From NCBI GenBank assembly GCA_022825135.1, contig JAJDYN010000029.1, positions 124,001 through 188,000 of the forward strand: a stretch of DNA of 64,000 bases, given 5' to 3'. The notes beneath the pieces are model-generated. The model had not been told where the DNA came from and did not search any database. It was given only the letters and a program-made list of their open reading frames with translations. Position numbers and translations under genes: made by a program. Of this stretch, positions 45,530 to 55,078 are shown in pieces (position 1 is the stretch's first letter; every line of letters starts with the position of its first letter). Source of the stretch: Gemmatimonadota bacterium (GTDB lineage Bacteria > Gemmatimonadota > Gemmatimonadetes > Longimicrobiales > Gaopeijiaceae).

Positions 45530-48500
45530 ATGGCCCCGACGCCTGCCGGACAGGCCAGGAGCGGCATCCTCGACGCGGTGGTCGGCGCGTCGCTCCGGCA
45601 CCGGCTGCTCACCGTCGGCGCCGCGGCGATTGCGCTCGCGGGCGGGGGATGGGTCGCGGCAACCCTCCCCGTCGACGTCTTTCCGGACCTCACCGCCCCC
45701 ACCGTCACGGTGCTCACGGACGCCCACGGCATGGCGCCCGAAGAGGTCGAGAGCCTCGTGACCTTTCCCCTCGAGACTGCCGTCAACGGCGCCCCGGGAG
45801 TACGCCGGGTGCGGTCCAGCTCGGCGCAGGGCATCAGCATCGTCTGGGTGGACTTCGACTGGGGCACCGACCTGTTCCGCGCCCGCCAGATCGTGAACGA
45901 GCGGCTCCAGCTCGCGGTGACGCAATTCCCCGACGACGTGACGGCTCCCGTCCTCGCCCCGGTCAGCTCGATCATGGGCGAGATCCTGCTGGTCGGCATG
46001 ACCGCGCCGGAAGCGCAGCTCATGGAGGCCCGCACCGCCGCGGACTGGACGGTCCGGCGCCGGCTGCTGGCCGTCCCGGGCGTGTCGCAGGTGGTCCCCA
46101 TCGGGGGCGAGGTGCGCCAGTACCAGATTCTGGTCGATCCCGGCCGGATGCGGGCGTACGGGATCGCGCTCGACGAGATCCTCGCCGCCGCGACCGCATC
46201 GAACCGCAACGTGTCGGGCGGAGTGTACCGTTCCGGAGGCCGGGAAATCCTCATCCGGGGTCTCGGACGCGCACGCGGCCTGGAGGACATCGGCCTGACG
46301 GTCGTTGCGGTGCGCGACGGCGTGCCGGTGCTGATCGAGGATGTCGCCGACGTGCGCATCGGCCCGAAGATCCGCTACGGAACGGCCGCGGTGAATGCCG
46401 AGCCGGCCGTCATCCTCTCCATTCAGAAACAGCCGGGCGCCAACACGCTGGAGCTGACGGAGCGGGTCGACGCCGAGCTGGACGCCATCGAGGCCGAACT
46501 TCCCGCGGGCATCTCCTTCGCGCGGGCCATCTTTCGCCAGGCGGACTTCATCTCGCTTGCCGTCGAGAACGTGGTCGAAGCGCTCCGCGACGGGGCGGTG
46601 CTCGTCGTCGTCATCCTGTTTCTCTTCCTCTGGAACCTGCGCACGACGGTCATCTCCGTTCTGGCCATTCCCCTGTCGCTCGCGCTGGCCGTCATCGCCC
46701 TGCTCCTGCTCGGGGGCACCATCAACACGATGACGCTGGGGGGCATGGCCATCGCCATCGGCGCCCTCGTCGACGACGCCATCATCTTCGTGGAGAACGC
46801 CTACCGGAGGCTGCGGGGCAATCGGCAGCAGCCGGAGGACATGCGGCAGGCGACGCTGCCGCTGATCCGCTACGCGGCGCGCGAAATGCGCGACCCGATC
46901 GTCAACGCAACCATCATCATCACCGTCGTGTTCGTGCCGCTCTTCTTCCTGTCCGGGGTGGAGGGCCGCATGCTGCGCCCGCTCGGCCAGGCCTACATCG
47001 TGGCCATTCTCGCCTCCCTGCTGGTGGCGGTCACCGTTACGCCCGTGCTCTGTTCGCTGCTCCTGTCGGGCGATCGCTCGCTGGCGAAAAAGCAGGAACC
47101 CTGGCTGCTGCGCGGCGTGCAGCGCGTCTACGGAAGCCTGCTGGAATGGACCCTGCGCCGCTCGGGCGCCGTGGTTGCGGGGGCGGGGGTGCTGCTGCTG
47201 GGCACGCTGGCCCTGATCCCCTCGCTGGGCGGCGAGTTCCTGCCCCCGTTCCGCGAAGGCTCCCTGACCATCTCGGTGGTCAGCGTTCCGGGGACCTCGC
47301 TGGCCGAATCGGACGGGATCGGAGCACGGGTGGAACGGCGCCTGCTGGACCATCCCGCGGTGGTCTCCACCTCCCGGCGGACCGGGCGGGCGGATCTGGA
47401 CGAGCACGCCCAGGGCCCCAACGGCTCCGAGATCGACGCGCGCCTCGACCTGACCGGGCACGAACTGGACGATGTCCTGGCGGAACTGCGCGACGGCCTC
47501 GCCGGCTTTCCGGGCACCAGCGTCACGGTGGGTCAGCCCATCGGACACCGCATCGACCACATGCTCTCCGGGACGCGCGCCGCCATCGCGGTGAACCTGT
47601 TCGGGCCGGAGCTGCAGCCGCTGCGCGACATCGCGGCGGAGATCGAGACCATCGCCGGCCAGGTCCCCGGCCTCGTGGACATCTCAGTCGAACGGCAGGC
47701 GGACGTGCCGCAGCTCCAGGTCCGCGCCGACCGCCGCGCCATGGCCCGCTACGGGGTCACCCCGGGATCGCTGGCGACCGCGGTGGACGTGGCGTTCCAG
47801 GGAGAGGAGGTCTCGCTGATCCGGGAGGGCCAGCGCGCCTTCGACCTGGTCGTGCGCTACGCCGACGAGCATCGCGCGGACGCGGAAGCAATCGGGGGCA
47901 CGCTGGTTTCGACGCCGGCGGGTGCGACGGTCCAACTCTCGCAGCTCGCAGCCGTCGTGCCGGCCCGGGGGCCCAACACCATCAGCCGCGAAAACGTCCA
48001 GCGAAAGATCGCGATCAGCGCCAACGTGGCCGACCGCGATGTGGTCAGTGCGGTGACGGAGCTGCAGGAGCGGGTCGCGGCGGACGTGGCGCTGCCACAG
48101 GGCTACTCGCTTCAGTACGGCGGCCAGTTCGAGAGCGGACAGGCGGCCACCCGGAGCATCACCATCCTCTCGTTCTTCTCCATCGCAGCGATCTTCCTGG
48201 TGCTGCTGCGGGCGTTCGGCAACGTCCGCACGGCGCTGCTCCTCATGGCCAACCTCCCCCTGGCGCTCGCGGGCGGGGTCGCCACGGTCATGCTCATCGG
48301 CGGCACCATCAACGTCGCCACCCTGGTCGGCTTCATCACCCTGTTCGGCATCGCCGTGCGCAACGGCATCCTGCTGGTCAGCCGCTACAAGCATCTGTGC
48401 GGGCACGGCCTTCCCCTCCCGAACGCCATCCGGCGCGGGTCGGCGGAGCGCCTGAGCCCGATCGTGATGACCGCGCTCACCACGGGACTGGCGCTGATTC

Positions 48501-48655
48501 CGCTGGCGCTCGGCATCGGCGAGCCCGGCAAGGAGATTCAGGCGCCCCTCGCGGTGGTGGTGCTCGGCGGCCTGACCACATCGACCTTCCTCAACATGTT
48601 CGTCATTCCCGCGCTGTTCCTGCGGTACGGGCGGTTCGGGAACGAGGCGCGCTGA
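45530..48655 (+). CDS. Heavy-metal-type RND efflux pump, system 1
   Basis: This 1041-residue inner-membrane pump of the HME-RND (CzcA/CusA) group has its proton-relay helix as GGMAIAIGALVDDAIIFVENAYRRL. The N-terminal region LPVDVFPDLTAPTVTVLTDAHGMAPEEVE and WVDFDWGTDLFRARQIVNERLQLA is characteristic, as is LREGQRAFDLVVRYADEHR-like porter sequence. It would expel a divalent cation from the periplasm or cytoplasm; the metal is not readable. I chose the ATG at 45530, 13 bases after the adaptor stop. The pump lies on the plus strand while the Cus-like system is on the minus strand. Confidence 0.92.
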   Translation: MAPTPAGQARSGILDAVVGASLRHRLLTVGAAAIALAGGGWVAATLPVDVFPDLTAPTVTVLTDAHGMAPEEVESLVTFPLETAVNGAPGVRRVRSSSAQGISIVWVDFDWGTDLFRARQIVNERLQLAVTQFPDDVTAPVLAPVSSIMGEILLVGMTAPEAQLMEARTAADWTVRRRLLAVPGVSQVVPIGGEVRQYQILVDPGRMRAYGIALDEILAAATASNRNVSGGVYRSGGREILIRGLGRARGLEDIGLTVVAVRDGVPVLIEDVADVRIGPKIRYGTAAVNAEPAVILSIQKQPGANTLELTERVDAELDAIEAELPAGISFARAIFRQADFISLAVENVVEALRDGAVLVVVILFLFLWNLRTTVISVLAIPLSLALAVIALLLLGGTINTMTLGGMAIAIGALVDDAIIFVENAYRRLRGNRQQPEDMRQATLPLIRYAAREMRDPIVNATIIITVVFVPLFFLSGVEGRMLRPLGQAYIVAILASLLVAVTVTPVLCSLLLSGDRSLAKKQEPWLLRGVQRVYGSLLEWTLRRSGAVVAGAGVLLLGTLALIPSLGGEFLPPFREGSLTISVVSVPGTSLAESDGIGARVERRLLDHPAVVSTSRRTGRADLDEHAQGPNGSEIDARLDLTGHELDDVLAELRDGLAGFPGTSVTVGQPIGHRIDHMLSGTRAAIAVNLFGPELQPLRDIAAEIETIAGQVPGLVDISVERQADVPQLQVRADRRAMARYGVTPGSLATAVDVAFQGEEVSLIREGQRAFDLVVRYADEHRADAEAIGGTLVSTPAGATVQLSQLAAVVPARGPNTISRENVQRKIAISANVADRDVVSAVTELQERVAADVALPQGYSLQYGGQFESGQAATRSITILSFFSIAAIFLVLLRAFGNVRTALLLMANLPLALAGGVATVMLIGGTINVATLVGFITLFGIAVRNGILLVSRYKHLCGHGLPLPNAIRRGSAERLSPIVMTALTTGLALIPLALGIGEPGKEIQAPLAVVVLGGLTTSTFLNMFVIPALFLRYGRFGNEAR

Positions 48656-48834
48656 AAACAGCCGGACGGCCGTGGCTCATGCAATGGCCGAAACGATAGT
48701 GCGTCCCATGTGGAGGCGGGCTGCGGGCGCCGGCTTCCCAACTTCTGTGTGTTGACCGAACAAATACCGAACACTGGTGTATGAGGAGGTGAGCCAGCAA
48801 CCGATCATCCCTGAGGCCCCGGAGTCCCACGACC

Positions 48835-50382
48835 ATGTCCACTGCCGTCGCCGCTGGAGTCGCACCTGCCCCGGTTCCTCCTTCGCCCAGTCCTCCTACC
48901 TCAGGCCGGCCCGCCACGAGCGCGCTCGTCCCAACCGCGCCGGCTTCGATCACGCCCATCTCCACAGGGCTCGACCCCGACATCGATCCCCTCGGCGACG
49001 AGATCGCCCTTCTCTGCGCCCACATCACCGCCGCCACGTACAGGCTCCTCTGCTTGCTGAAGGTCTACGACGAAGAGGAACGCTGGCAGGGGTTCCGCTC
49101 CTGCGCTCACTGGCTCTCCTGGCGCACGGGCATCTCCCTCGGTCCCGCGCGCGAGAAGGTGCGCGTGGCTCGCCGCCTCCCCTCCCTGTCCCTGATCCCC
49201 GAAGCCTTTGCCAGGGGAGATATCTCGTACTCGAAGGTGCGGGCCCTGACCCGCATCGCCGACCCGGAAAACGAGGCCAGACTTCTCGACTTCGCGCGCC
49301 ACGGCACCACCGCGCACGTGGAACGCATGGTCCGGCATTGGCGCCGCCTCGACCGGGGCGACGCCTCCGAGGCCGACCGTGCCGAGCGCCGCGGCCTCTC
49401 GCTGTGGCTCACCGACGACGGGAGCTACGAGGTGCGGGGCCGGCTCAACCCGGAGGTGGGCGCCCTGCTCCTCAAGGCGCTCGAGGTGGCCGAAGCCAGG
49501 CTCTACCGCGCCGAGCGCCGCGCCGGGACCGAGCACAAGACCACGGCGGTGCAACGCCGGGCGGACGCCCTGGGGCTTTGGCTGGAGGAGCGCGTGCAAC
49601 CTCAGGTACAGCTTGTGGTCCACTCCTTCGAAGGCGACGAGCACCGGGAGCAGGAACAGCAGGAAGGGCAGGAACAACAAGCGGCGCCGGAGCAGCGGGA
49701 GAAGCCGGAGCAGCGGGAGGAGCAGCAAGGACACGCATCGACCGCCGTGCTGGTCACGGACGAGGGCGCGCGCGTTTCAGCTGAAACGTCTTCGCGGCTC
49801 GTCTGCGATGCCGAGGTGGTGCCCATCGCGCGGGCGGGCGACGGATCGGTGCTCGATGTCGGGCGCCGGCGTCGGACCGTGGGCTGGAGGCTGCGCAAAG
49901 CCCTCGAAGCGCGCGATGGCGGGTGCCGCTTCCCCGGATGCGGTTCACGCGCGCGCACGCACGCCCATCACATTAGGCCATGGGCCGAGGGTGGAGAGAC
50001 CGCGATGAACAATCTCGTGCTCCTGTGTCCCTTCCACCACCGCGCGGTCCACGAAGGGGGCTGGCGGGTGGAGATGGACGAGTGGGGAGCCCCGCGCTTC
50101 CTCAACCCCCTGGGCGTTCGGCTGCCGGTGGTGCCCGCCTCCCCGGACATCGGCGGCCTGGTGCCGGGCGACCCCTCGGCGCCTGCCGTGCAGGACTTCG
50201 GGCTCACCGGATGGCACGGCCAGGACAGCATCGACGCCTGGACCGGCGACTCGCTGTGGACGGGCGAACGCATCGACTGGGGCTATGCGATGATGTGCCT
50301 CTGGAGGGGAAAGGATGAGGGCTGGAGGGAAGGAGGACACACCAGCCGTCCTGACCCCGCGTCCACGCCCGCGCGATGTTGA
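48835..50382 (+). CDS. DUF222/HNH endonuclease-domain protein
   Basis: This 515-residue protein of the 13E12-like DUF222 family has a helical N-terminal domain (DEIALLCAHITAATYRLLCLLKVYDEEERWQGFRSCAHWLSWRTGI) and a C-terminal HNH fold: CRFPGCGSRARTHAHHIRPWAEGGETAMNNLVLLCPFHHRAVHEGGW, with the metal and catalytic His and Asn in place. In between lies a low-complexity Gln/Glu-rich run (EQEQQEGQEQQAAPEQ, bases 49640-49735). Family members are often repeated in genomes and behave as mobile or nuclease genes of unclear role. The stretch from 48656 to 48834 is otherwise empty except for TTGACC at 48752. Confidence 0.87.
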   Translation: MSTAVAAGVAPAPVPPSPSPPTSGRPATSALVPTAPASITPISTGLDPDIDPLGDEIALLCAHITAATYRLLCLLKVYDEEERWQGFRSCAHWLSWRTGISLGPAREKVRVARRLPSLSLIPEAFARGDISYSKVRALTRIADPENEARLLDFARHGTTAHVERMVRHWRRLDRGDASEADRAERRGLSLWLTDDGSYEVRGRLNPEVGALLLKALEVAEARLYRAERRAGTEHKTTAVQRRADALGLWLEERVQPQVQLVVHSFEGDEHREQEQQEGQEQQAAPEQREKPEQREEQQGHASTAVLVTDEGARVSAETSSRLVCDAEVVPIARAGDGSVLDVGRRRRTVGWRLRKALEARDGGCRFPGCGSRARTHAHHIRPWAEGGETAMNNLVLLCPFHHRAVHEGGWRVEMDEWGAPRFLNPLGVRLPVVPASPDIGGLVPGDPSAPAVQDFGLTGWHGQDSIDAWTGDSLWTGERIDWGYAMMCLWRGKDEGWREGGHTSRPDPASTPARC

Positions 50383-50485
50383 CCCATGCCAGGACACGCA
50401 GCGGATTCACGGAAGAGATGCGGGCCGCCGGGAGAACCGGGATTCGTCTGGCCTTGAGCACAGGCGCCATAGCCAGGACGTCACA

Positions 50486-53400
50486 TCAGTGCAGGATGTT
50501 GCTTGACCTCAGGTGGGCCGTAACCGGGCCGATCATGAGCGGGCGGATGCGATAGCGGGTCCCGGCAGCACTATCCCCTGAGCCTCTCGCCGCAGCCGGT
50601 TCCTCCCCCGCCGCGTCCCCAACCCTCTCGATCACCCGGAACTCCTCCAGTGACCGGAGGATGTGCAGGCTCTCGGGGCCCGCGGTCCGCGCAACATCAC
50701 AGTACTCGTCTACGGTCAGGGTGCCGTGGTCGAGGATGGCCTTGAGAGCGAAGCTCTGCGTTCGGTCCAGGTTCTCGATTCCCGAATCCAGCGTGCTCAG
50801 CGGTTGTACGAGGAGGCTGCCCGGGGTCGAGGCGAAGTCCGCCGTGCGCAGCCAGTAGAAGAGCGCCAGGCGAACCGATCCCTGAGAGGCGCGGTGCAGG
50901 CGCTGGAAGTAGTCCGCCTCGACGAGCCGTTCCTGCTTCTCCGCGCCCCGCAGCCGGCGTGTCCGGCGGCGCAACGCCGCTCGCCCGTCGAGTGGTTCGG
51001 CGAAGCGCAGAGGAAGACCGCTCAGCCGGTGCCGGGCCAGAACGGCCTGCTTCAGCTCCGCGGGCGACAGCTCTCCCAGATGGACCCGCTCGATGTCGTG
51101 CACGAAGGCCGGCGCCCGCTTCTCGACCAGTTGCCAGGCGGACGAGGTCATGGCCGCGATCCAGAACACCCTCGATTCGGTGCGCGACATGAAGGTCAGC
51201 AGCCGCTCGAACAGCCTGCTCCCCGCGGGCGTGCGCATGTGCAGATGTTCCGTCGCCTCCAGGATGACGAAGCCGGGAATCGCCCCGGGCGGTGCCTGCA
51301 GGACACGCTCCGTGAGGGCGTCGAGATCAGGCGCTTCCTCCAGATTCAGCCATCCGGCCAAACATGCCGCGAGACGTGCTTCTGTCGTGACACGGGTGGC
51401 GAACGTCCGCCGCACGCCATCCGGGGCCTCCTCGAAGAGGTGGTTTGCCACGATGTTCAGGAAACTGGTTACGCCCGCGCCGTGCGATGCGATGACGGCC
51501 AGGGACCTCGGCTCCCCGGTCGCTCGCCGGCTCCAGGCCGACGCCGCCGCGGCAAGGGCGTCTTCCCGTCCTGCCAGCAACCGGCCATCCGTGAGCGGAC
51601 TCAGCGAGAAAAGGCGCCTGTATACGACCGGGAGCGCGCGCGGGTACGCCTCCGCGTGCGCGAGGGAGTGTTCGCGACGACCGGCGACGGCCCGGGGCGC
51701 CTGACCGAGACCCAGGCTCGCCCCCAGTTGCCGAAGGAGGGCCAGGACCGACGATGCGGCCGCTGTGGCTCGGGTGCCGACCTGAGCGGAAATCCGCCGC
51801 GTCCGCTTCCACACCCGCGCGAACCCGGCCGCCAGAACCGTGCGAGCCTCGAGATAGCCCGCCGTCATCCGGTCCGCGGTGGCCCGCTCGATCAGCCGGC
51901 GCGCACCGCCGCTGATCTCGGCGGCGACCTTGTCTTCGGCCGCTGCGAGGGCTTCGCGCAGAAGCTTGCGGGCGGCGGCAGCCTTGTTGGCGGCGCGAAC
52001 CAGGCCGTTCGCGACCAGCGCGGTGGGATGCGGCGCGTCGGGATCGCGCCGATCCTTCGCCTCCGCGACCGCTGCTTCGTAGCCGTATCCCGAAACCGCC
52101 CGGAGCTCGGCCACCTCCAGGTGCACCCGGCGCATGGCTTCGCGGATGGCCGCGGGGGCGGCGCGCATGCGTTCCCGGCGCAGGAGATCGAACGCATGGA
52201 GGAAAGCCTCGCGCAGGCGCACGGGACGGGGGTCGGTCCCCGGCATTCGCGGGGCATCTCCGGGCGTCGGGATTTCGTGGAGGGTCAGGACCCCGGGCAA
52301 CCGCTCCCGAACCTGTTCCAGGGCGTGGATTCCCTCCTCCACCGCGCCGGTCAGCGCCTCGAACACCGCATCGGGATCCGGCAGGCTGCCCTGGACGAGC
52401 ACGAGCGCGCGGTCGGTCCGTTGCCGTTCGGCCTCAAGCGCCGCCGGCAGATCCGCTTCGCCGGCGGTCAGGCTCTCCGCACGCTCCCTGCCCCGGGCCA
52501 GTTCGGCCGCGATATCCACCAGCACCACGTCCGCGCTCCGGACGATGCGCGACCAGCCGCTCCGCAGCTCGGCGAGAATCCCTTCGACGCCCCGCCGCAT
52601 GGCAACCATGCTGCGGTACAACTCCAGGCGGGCGGCCGCTCCCTCCGCCCAGGCATCCCATTGCGCGGACAGCTCCGGTTGGAGTCCGGTACGCGGGCGG
52701 CTGGAAGGAGGGTCTGCCGCCAAGGTGCCGGCCACGGCGACCGAGGCCGCGAGCAACTCCTCGAGGCGGCCAAAGTCGGCGCTCCGTGGTCTCCCGCAAG
52801 CCCTTTCGACCTCGTCGACGAGCACCTCCAGTTCGGCCTGAAGCGCCGCTCCGGCGGTGTGGTGGATCCGCGCCCCGTCAGGCAGCCACTCCCCCGCGGG
52901 GTCGGCGGTTCGCTCGGGCATGTCCGCCGCGCGGGCCGGCCGCAGTACCGCGGCGGCCCACTCGGAACACGCGCGCTCGAGGTGCGCGAGCCATTCCGCG
53001 CGGTCGCGCTGGCTCTGCCTGAAGGCGCTCGCCTGCGCGCGCAGCACCATCTGGTCGAGGTGCTGGCGGGCCAGCCGGGCCACCGGGACACGGCGCATCT
53101 GGCCCCGCCACACAACCGGGCCGAGCACGCGCGCGGCGGCTCGCTTGATCGTGCGGATGGTACCGACACCGGGGACGCGCGCGGCAGGGAACCCCGAAGC
53201 CGGCGCCCGCAGGAACGCCGGCAGCCGCCCCACCGCCGCCCGCGCGCCATCGGCGGTCGAGGCGAGCGACCGTTCGAGCGTGGTCGCGGCATCCGGTCGG
53301 GCCAGCACGACACGGAGGGGCTCGATGACCTCGTCCGAGACTGCATCGCGATACCGGGCCGGCGATCCGGGCGCATCCTGCCGCCTGTCCCCGGCTCGCG

Positions 53401-53647
53401 CGCCCCGGCCTCCCTCCCCCGCGAGCCCCTCCCGCTCTCCATCGCCGGAACCCGCACCCTCCATTCCCCCGACGGCCAGGGCGTCGAGTGCCCGCTCGTG
53501 CGCACCCGCGGCGTCCTCCAGCGTTCGGCGAACGGGATCCCACACTTCCTCTTCGTAGCGCCGCCAGGCCTCTGCGAAGGGCCTGTGCACGACCGCGGAA
53601 ACGCGGGCCACGATGTCGGAGTCGCTGGAAAACCCGGGCCCGTTCAT
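50486..53647 (-). CDS. Large helical protein with degenerate P-loop NTPase domain
   Basis: This 1053-residue protein matches no family I recognise. The first 650 residues are mostly charged, alpha-helical and coiled-coil-like (FAEAWRRYEEEVWDPVRRTLEDAAGAHERAL, QSQRDRAEWLAHLERACSEWAAAV). After YRRLFSLSPLTDGRLLAGRED there is an AAA/STAND-like segment. The Walker A region is IASHGAGVTSFLN (about residues 718-728), where the usual Lys of GxGKT is Val. The Walker B region reads GFVILEATEHLHM (about 789-797), without the normal Asp-Asp/Glu pair. A C-terminal winged-helix-like region follows (LTVDEYCDVARTAGPESLHILRSLEEFRVIERVG). It is coupled to an MscS-like gene by a four-base overlap. Confidence 0.75.
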   Translation of the reverse strand: MNGPGFSSDSDIVARVSAVVHRPFAEAWRRYEEEVWDPVRRTLEDAAGAHERALDALAVGGMEGAGSGDGEREGLAGEGGRGARAGDRRQDAPGSPARYRDAVSDEVIEPLRVVLARPDAATTLERSLASTADGARAAVGRLPAFLRAPASGFPAARVPGVGTIRTIKRAAARVLGPVVWRGQMRRVPVARLARQHLDQMVLRAQASAFRQSQRDRAEWLAHLERACSEWAAAVLRPARAADMPERTADPAGEWLPDGARIHHTAGAALQAELEVLVDEVERACGRPRSADFGRLEELLAASVAVAGTLAADPPSSRPRTGLQPELSAQWDAWAEGAAARLELYRSMVAMRRGVEGILAELRSGWSRIVRSADVVLVDIAAELARGRERAESLTAGEADLPAALEAERQRTDRALVLVQGSLPDPDAVFEALTGAVEEGIHALEQVRERLPGVLTLHEIPTPGDAPRMPGTDPRPVRLREAFLHAFDLLRRERMRAAPAAIREAMRRVHLEVAELRAVSGYGYEAAVAEAKDRRDPDAPHPTALVANGLVRAANKAAAARKLLREALAAAEDKVAAEISGGARRLIERATADRMTAGYLEARTVLAAGFARVWKRTRRISAQVGTRATAAASSVLALLRQLGASLGLGQAPRAVAGRREHSLAHAEAYPRALPVVYRRLFSLSPLTDGRLLAGREDALAAAASAWSRRATGEPRSLAVIASHGAGVTSFLNIVANHLFEEAPDGVRRTFATRVTTEARLAACLAGWLNLEEAPDLDALTERVLQAPPGAIPGFVILEATEHLHMRTPAGSRLFERLLTFMSRTESRVFWIAAMTSSAWQLVEKRAPAFVHDIERVHLGELSPAELKQAVLARHRLSGLPLRFAEPLDGRAALRRRTRRLRGAEKQERLVEADYFQRLHRASQGSVRLALFYWLRTADFASTPGSLLVQPLSTLDSGIENLDRTQSFALKAILDHGTLTVDEYCDVARTAGPESLHILRSLEEFRVIERVGDAAGEEPAAARGSGDSAAGTRYRIRPLMIGPVTAHLRSSNILH

Positions 53648-54939
53648 CCAGGACTCCGCTCAGCCGGGTCTCCGGCCTCCGGCGCCTCGACCATCGGATA
53701 CCAGTCGCGTTCCGGCATCAGCCCCGCGGCGCGGAAGCCATCGCGGGCGCGCTCTGTGATGTCGCTCTGCATCAGGAACTCGAAACGGGGATCGAGCACG
53801 TAGGCCTTCACCCTCACGCGGGTTACAAAGGTGGTGCGGAACTCGTCTCCCACCAGGACCACGATGGGCTTGCTGAGGAAGACGTACTGGGAGGTGACCG
53901 CGGCCTCGAAGGCGATCTCCCTGGCCCTGCGTTCGTCCACGCGGCCGGGCAGGTAGAGATCGGTCACGACCTGGCAGTTAAGCTGCCCGGCGTTGGCGTT
54001 GGCGACCTGCTCCTCCACGACCTGCGAGTTGGGCACGGTCACCAGGTTGTCGTCGGCGGTCACGATGCGCGTCGATCTGAGCCCGATCGACACGACCTCT
54101 CCGTAGGTCCCCCCGACCGAGATCTTGTCGCCCACCTGGAAGGGCTGGTCGAAAACCACGATCAGGCCCCCGAACACGTTCTTGAGCAGGTCCTGCGCCG
54201 CGATGCCGAGCGCCAGGCCCAGCGCCGCGCTCGCCGCCAGCAGCCCTTGGGCGTCGACCCCGAACACGGTGCGCAGGATGAGGTAGGCCGCGATCGCCCA
54301 GAGCGCCATGCGCGTGATGGGGATGAGCCACTTGATGGAGAGGCGGCGCTTGACGCTCCGTTCGGCCAGCGTCTCAAGGATCCATGCCAGCGCCCGGATC
54401 AGGAAGTGAAAGACGACGATGACGACCAGCGACCAGAAGATGCCGACCCCCAGACTCCGGACTTCCTCGGTCGCCTCGTCCAGATCGAGAGCCGCGCCGG
54501 CGGTGTCTGCCTGGGCCGCGGCCGCCGCGCCGTCCTGCTCCATCGCATCCAGGCGCGATAGTATCAACTGTTGCGCCGCAGTGATATCACTCAGTTGAGC
54601 GGCGAGGGAGTCGAGGGTCGGCTGGGTTGGGACAGCCTGCTGCAGGGCACCGGCCTGCTGCTGAGGAGCCGCCGCATCTGCTTCGGCTGCAGAGTCCGCG
54701 ACGGGTCCCGCGCCCGCGCCCGCCGGCTGTCCCGGTGCCGCGCCCACCTCCGCGCCGGGGACGGCCGCCTGCTCCGTCCCCGTGGCCGTCTGCTCCGTCC
54801 CCGTGATCACCACCGTACCGGACTCCGAGTCCGCCGGCGCGGAATCCGCGCACGCAGCGATGGCCAGCGGGAGCATGATCCAGCCTGCGACGCGCGAGAG
54901 CGCCTTCGTGGCTTCGCCGTTCGTATCTCGTGGGGCCAT
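53644..54939 (-). CDS. MscS-like mechanosensitive channel, lipoprotein
   Basis: This 431-residue channel starts with a lipobox signal (IMLPLAIAACADS) and a long Ala/Gln/Gly-rich periplasmic stretch (residues 35-140). Membrane helices follow (VGIFWSLVVIVVFHFLIRALAWIL and ITRMALWAIAAYLILRTVFG), then the MscS pore and beta domain (ALGLALGIAAQDLLKNVFGGLIVVFDQPFQVGDKISVGGTYGEVVSIGLRSTRI) and the C-terminal alpha/beta domain. The lipid anchor plus long Q/A-rich linker is unusual for MscS. It is the upstream partner of the degenerate-ATPase gene, sharing four bases. Confidence 0.9.
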   Translation of the reverse strand: MAPRDTNGEATKALSRVAGWIMLPLAIAACADSAPADSESGTVVITGTEQTATGTEQAAVPGAEVGAAPGQPAGAGAGPVADSAAEADAAAPQQQAGALQQAVPTQPTLDSLAAQLSDITAAQQLILSRLDAMEQDGAAAAAQADTAGAALDLDEATEEVRSLGVGIFWSLVVIVVFHFLIRALAWILETLAERSVKRRLSIKWLIPITRMALWAIAAYLILRTVFGVDAQGLLAASAALGLALGIAAQDLLKNVFGGLIVVFDQPFQVGDKISVGGTYGEVVSIGLRSTRIVTADDNLVTVPNSQVVEEQVANANAGQLNCQVVTDLYLPGRVDERRAREIAFEAAVTSQYVFLSKPIVVLVGDEFRTTFVTRVRVKAYVLDPRFEFLMQSDITERARDGFRAAGLMPERDWYPMVEAPEAGDPAERSPG

Positions 54940-55078
54940 CTACAGGAGGCTTCCCGGGTGGAGTTGCGGAAACACTACATTATCCGCGTACCCGTCGCGC
55001 GCCTACCCCTGCCGCGGGATCCCCGCGACCGAACCCCATGGAGTCGGCCGGGACGCGCCAGACGGCAGCGCGAACGCG

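Noticed and set aside
48656-48834. Promoter with TTGACC at 48752 for the HNH gene
   Set aside because: The -35-like box is good, but no -10-like box lies at 16-18 bases, so I did not list it as a feature.
50663-53803. Long open frame of over 1000 codons antisense to the degenerate-ATPase gene
   Set aside because: The minus-strand frame is preferred: it is coupled to the MscS gene, has coherent helical and P-loop-like sequence and a normal C-terminus. The plus-strand reading is low-complexity Arg/Pro/Gly sequence, typical of antisense in high-GC DNA.
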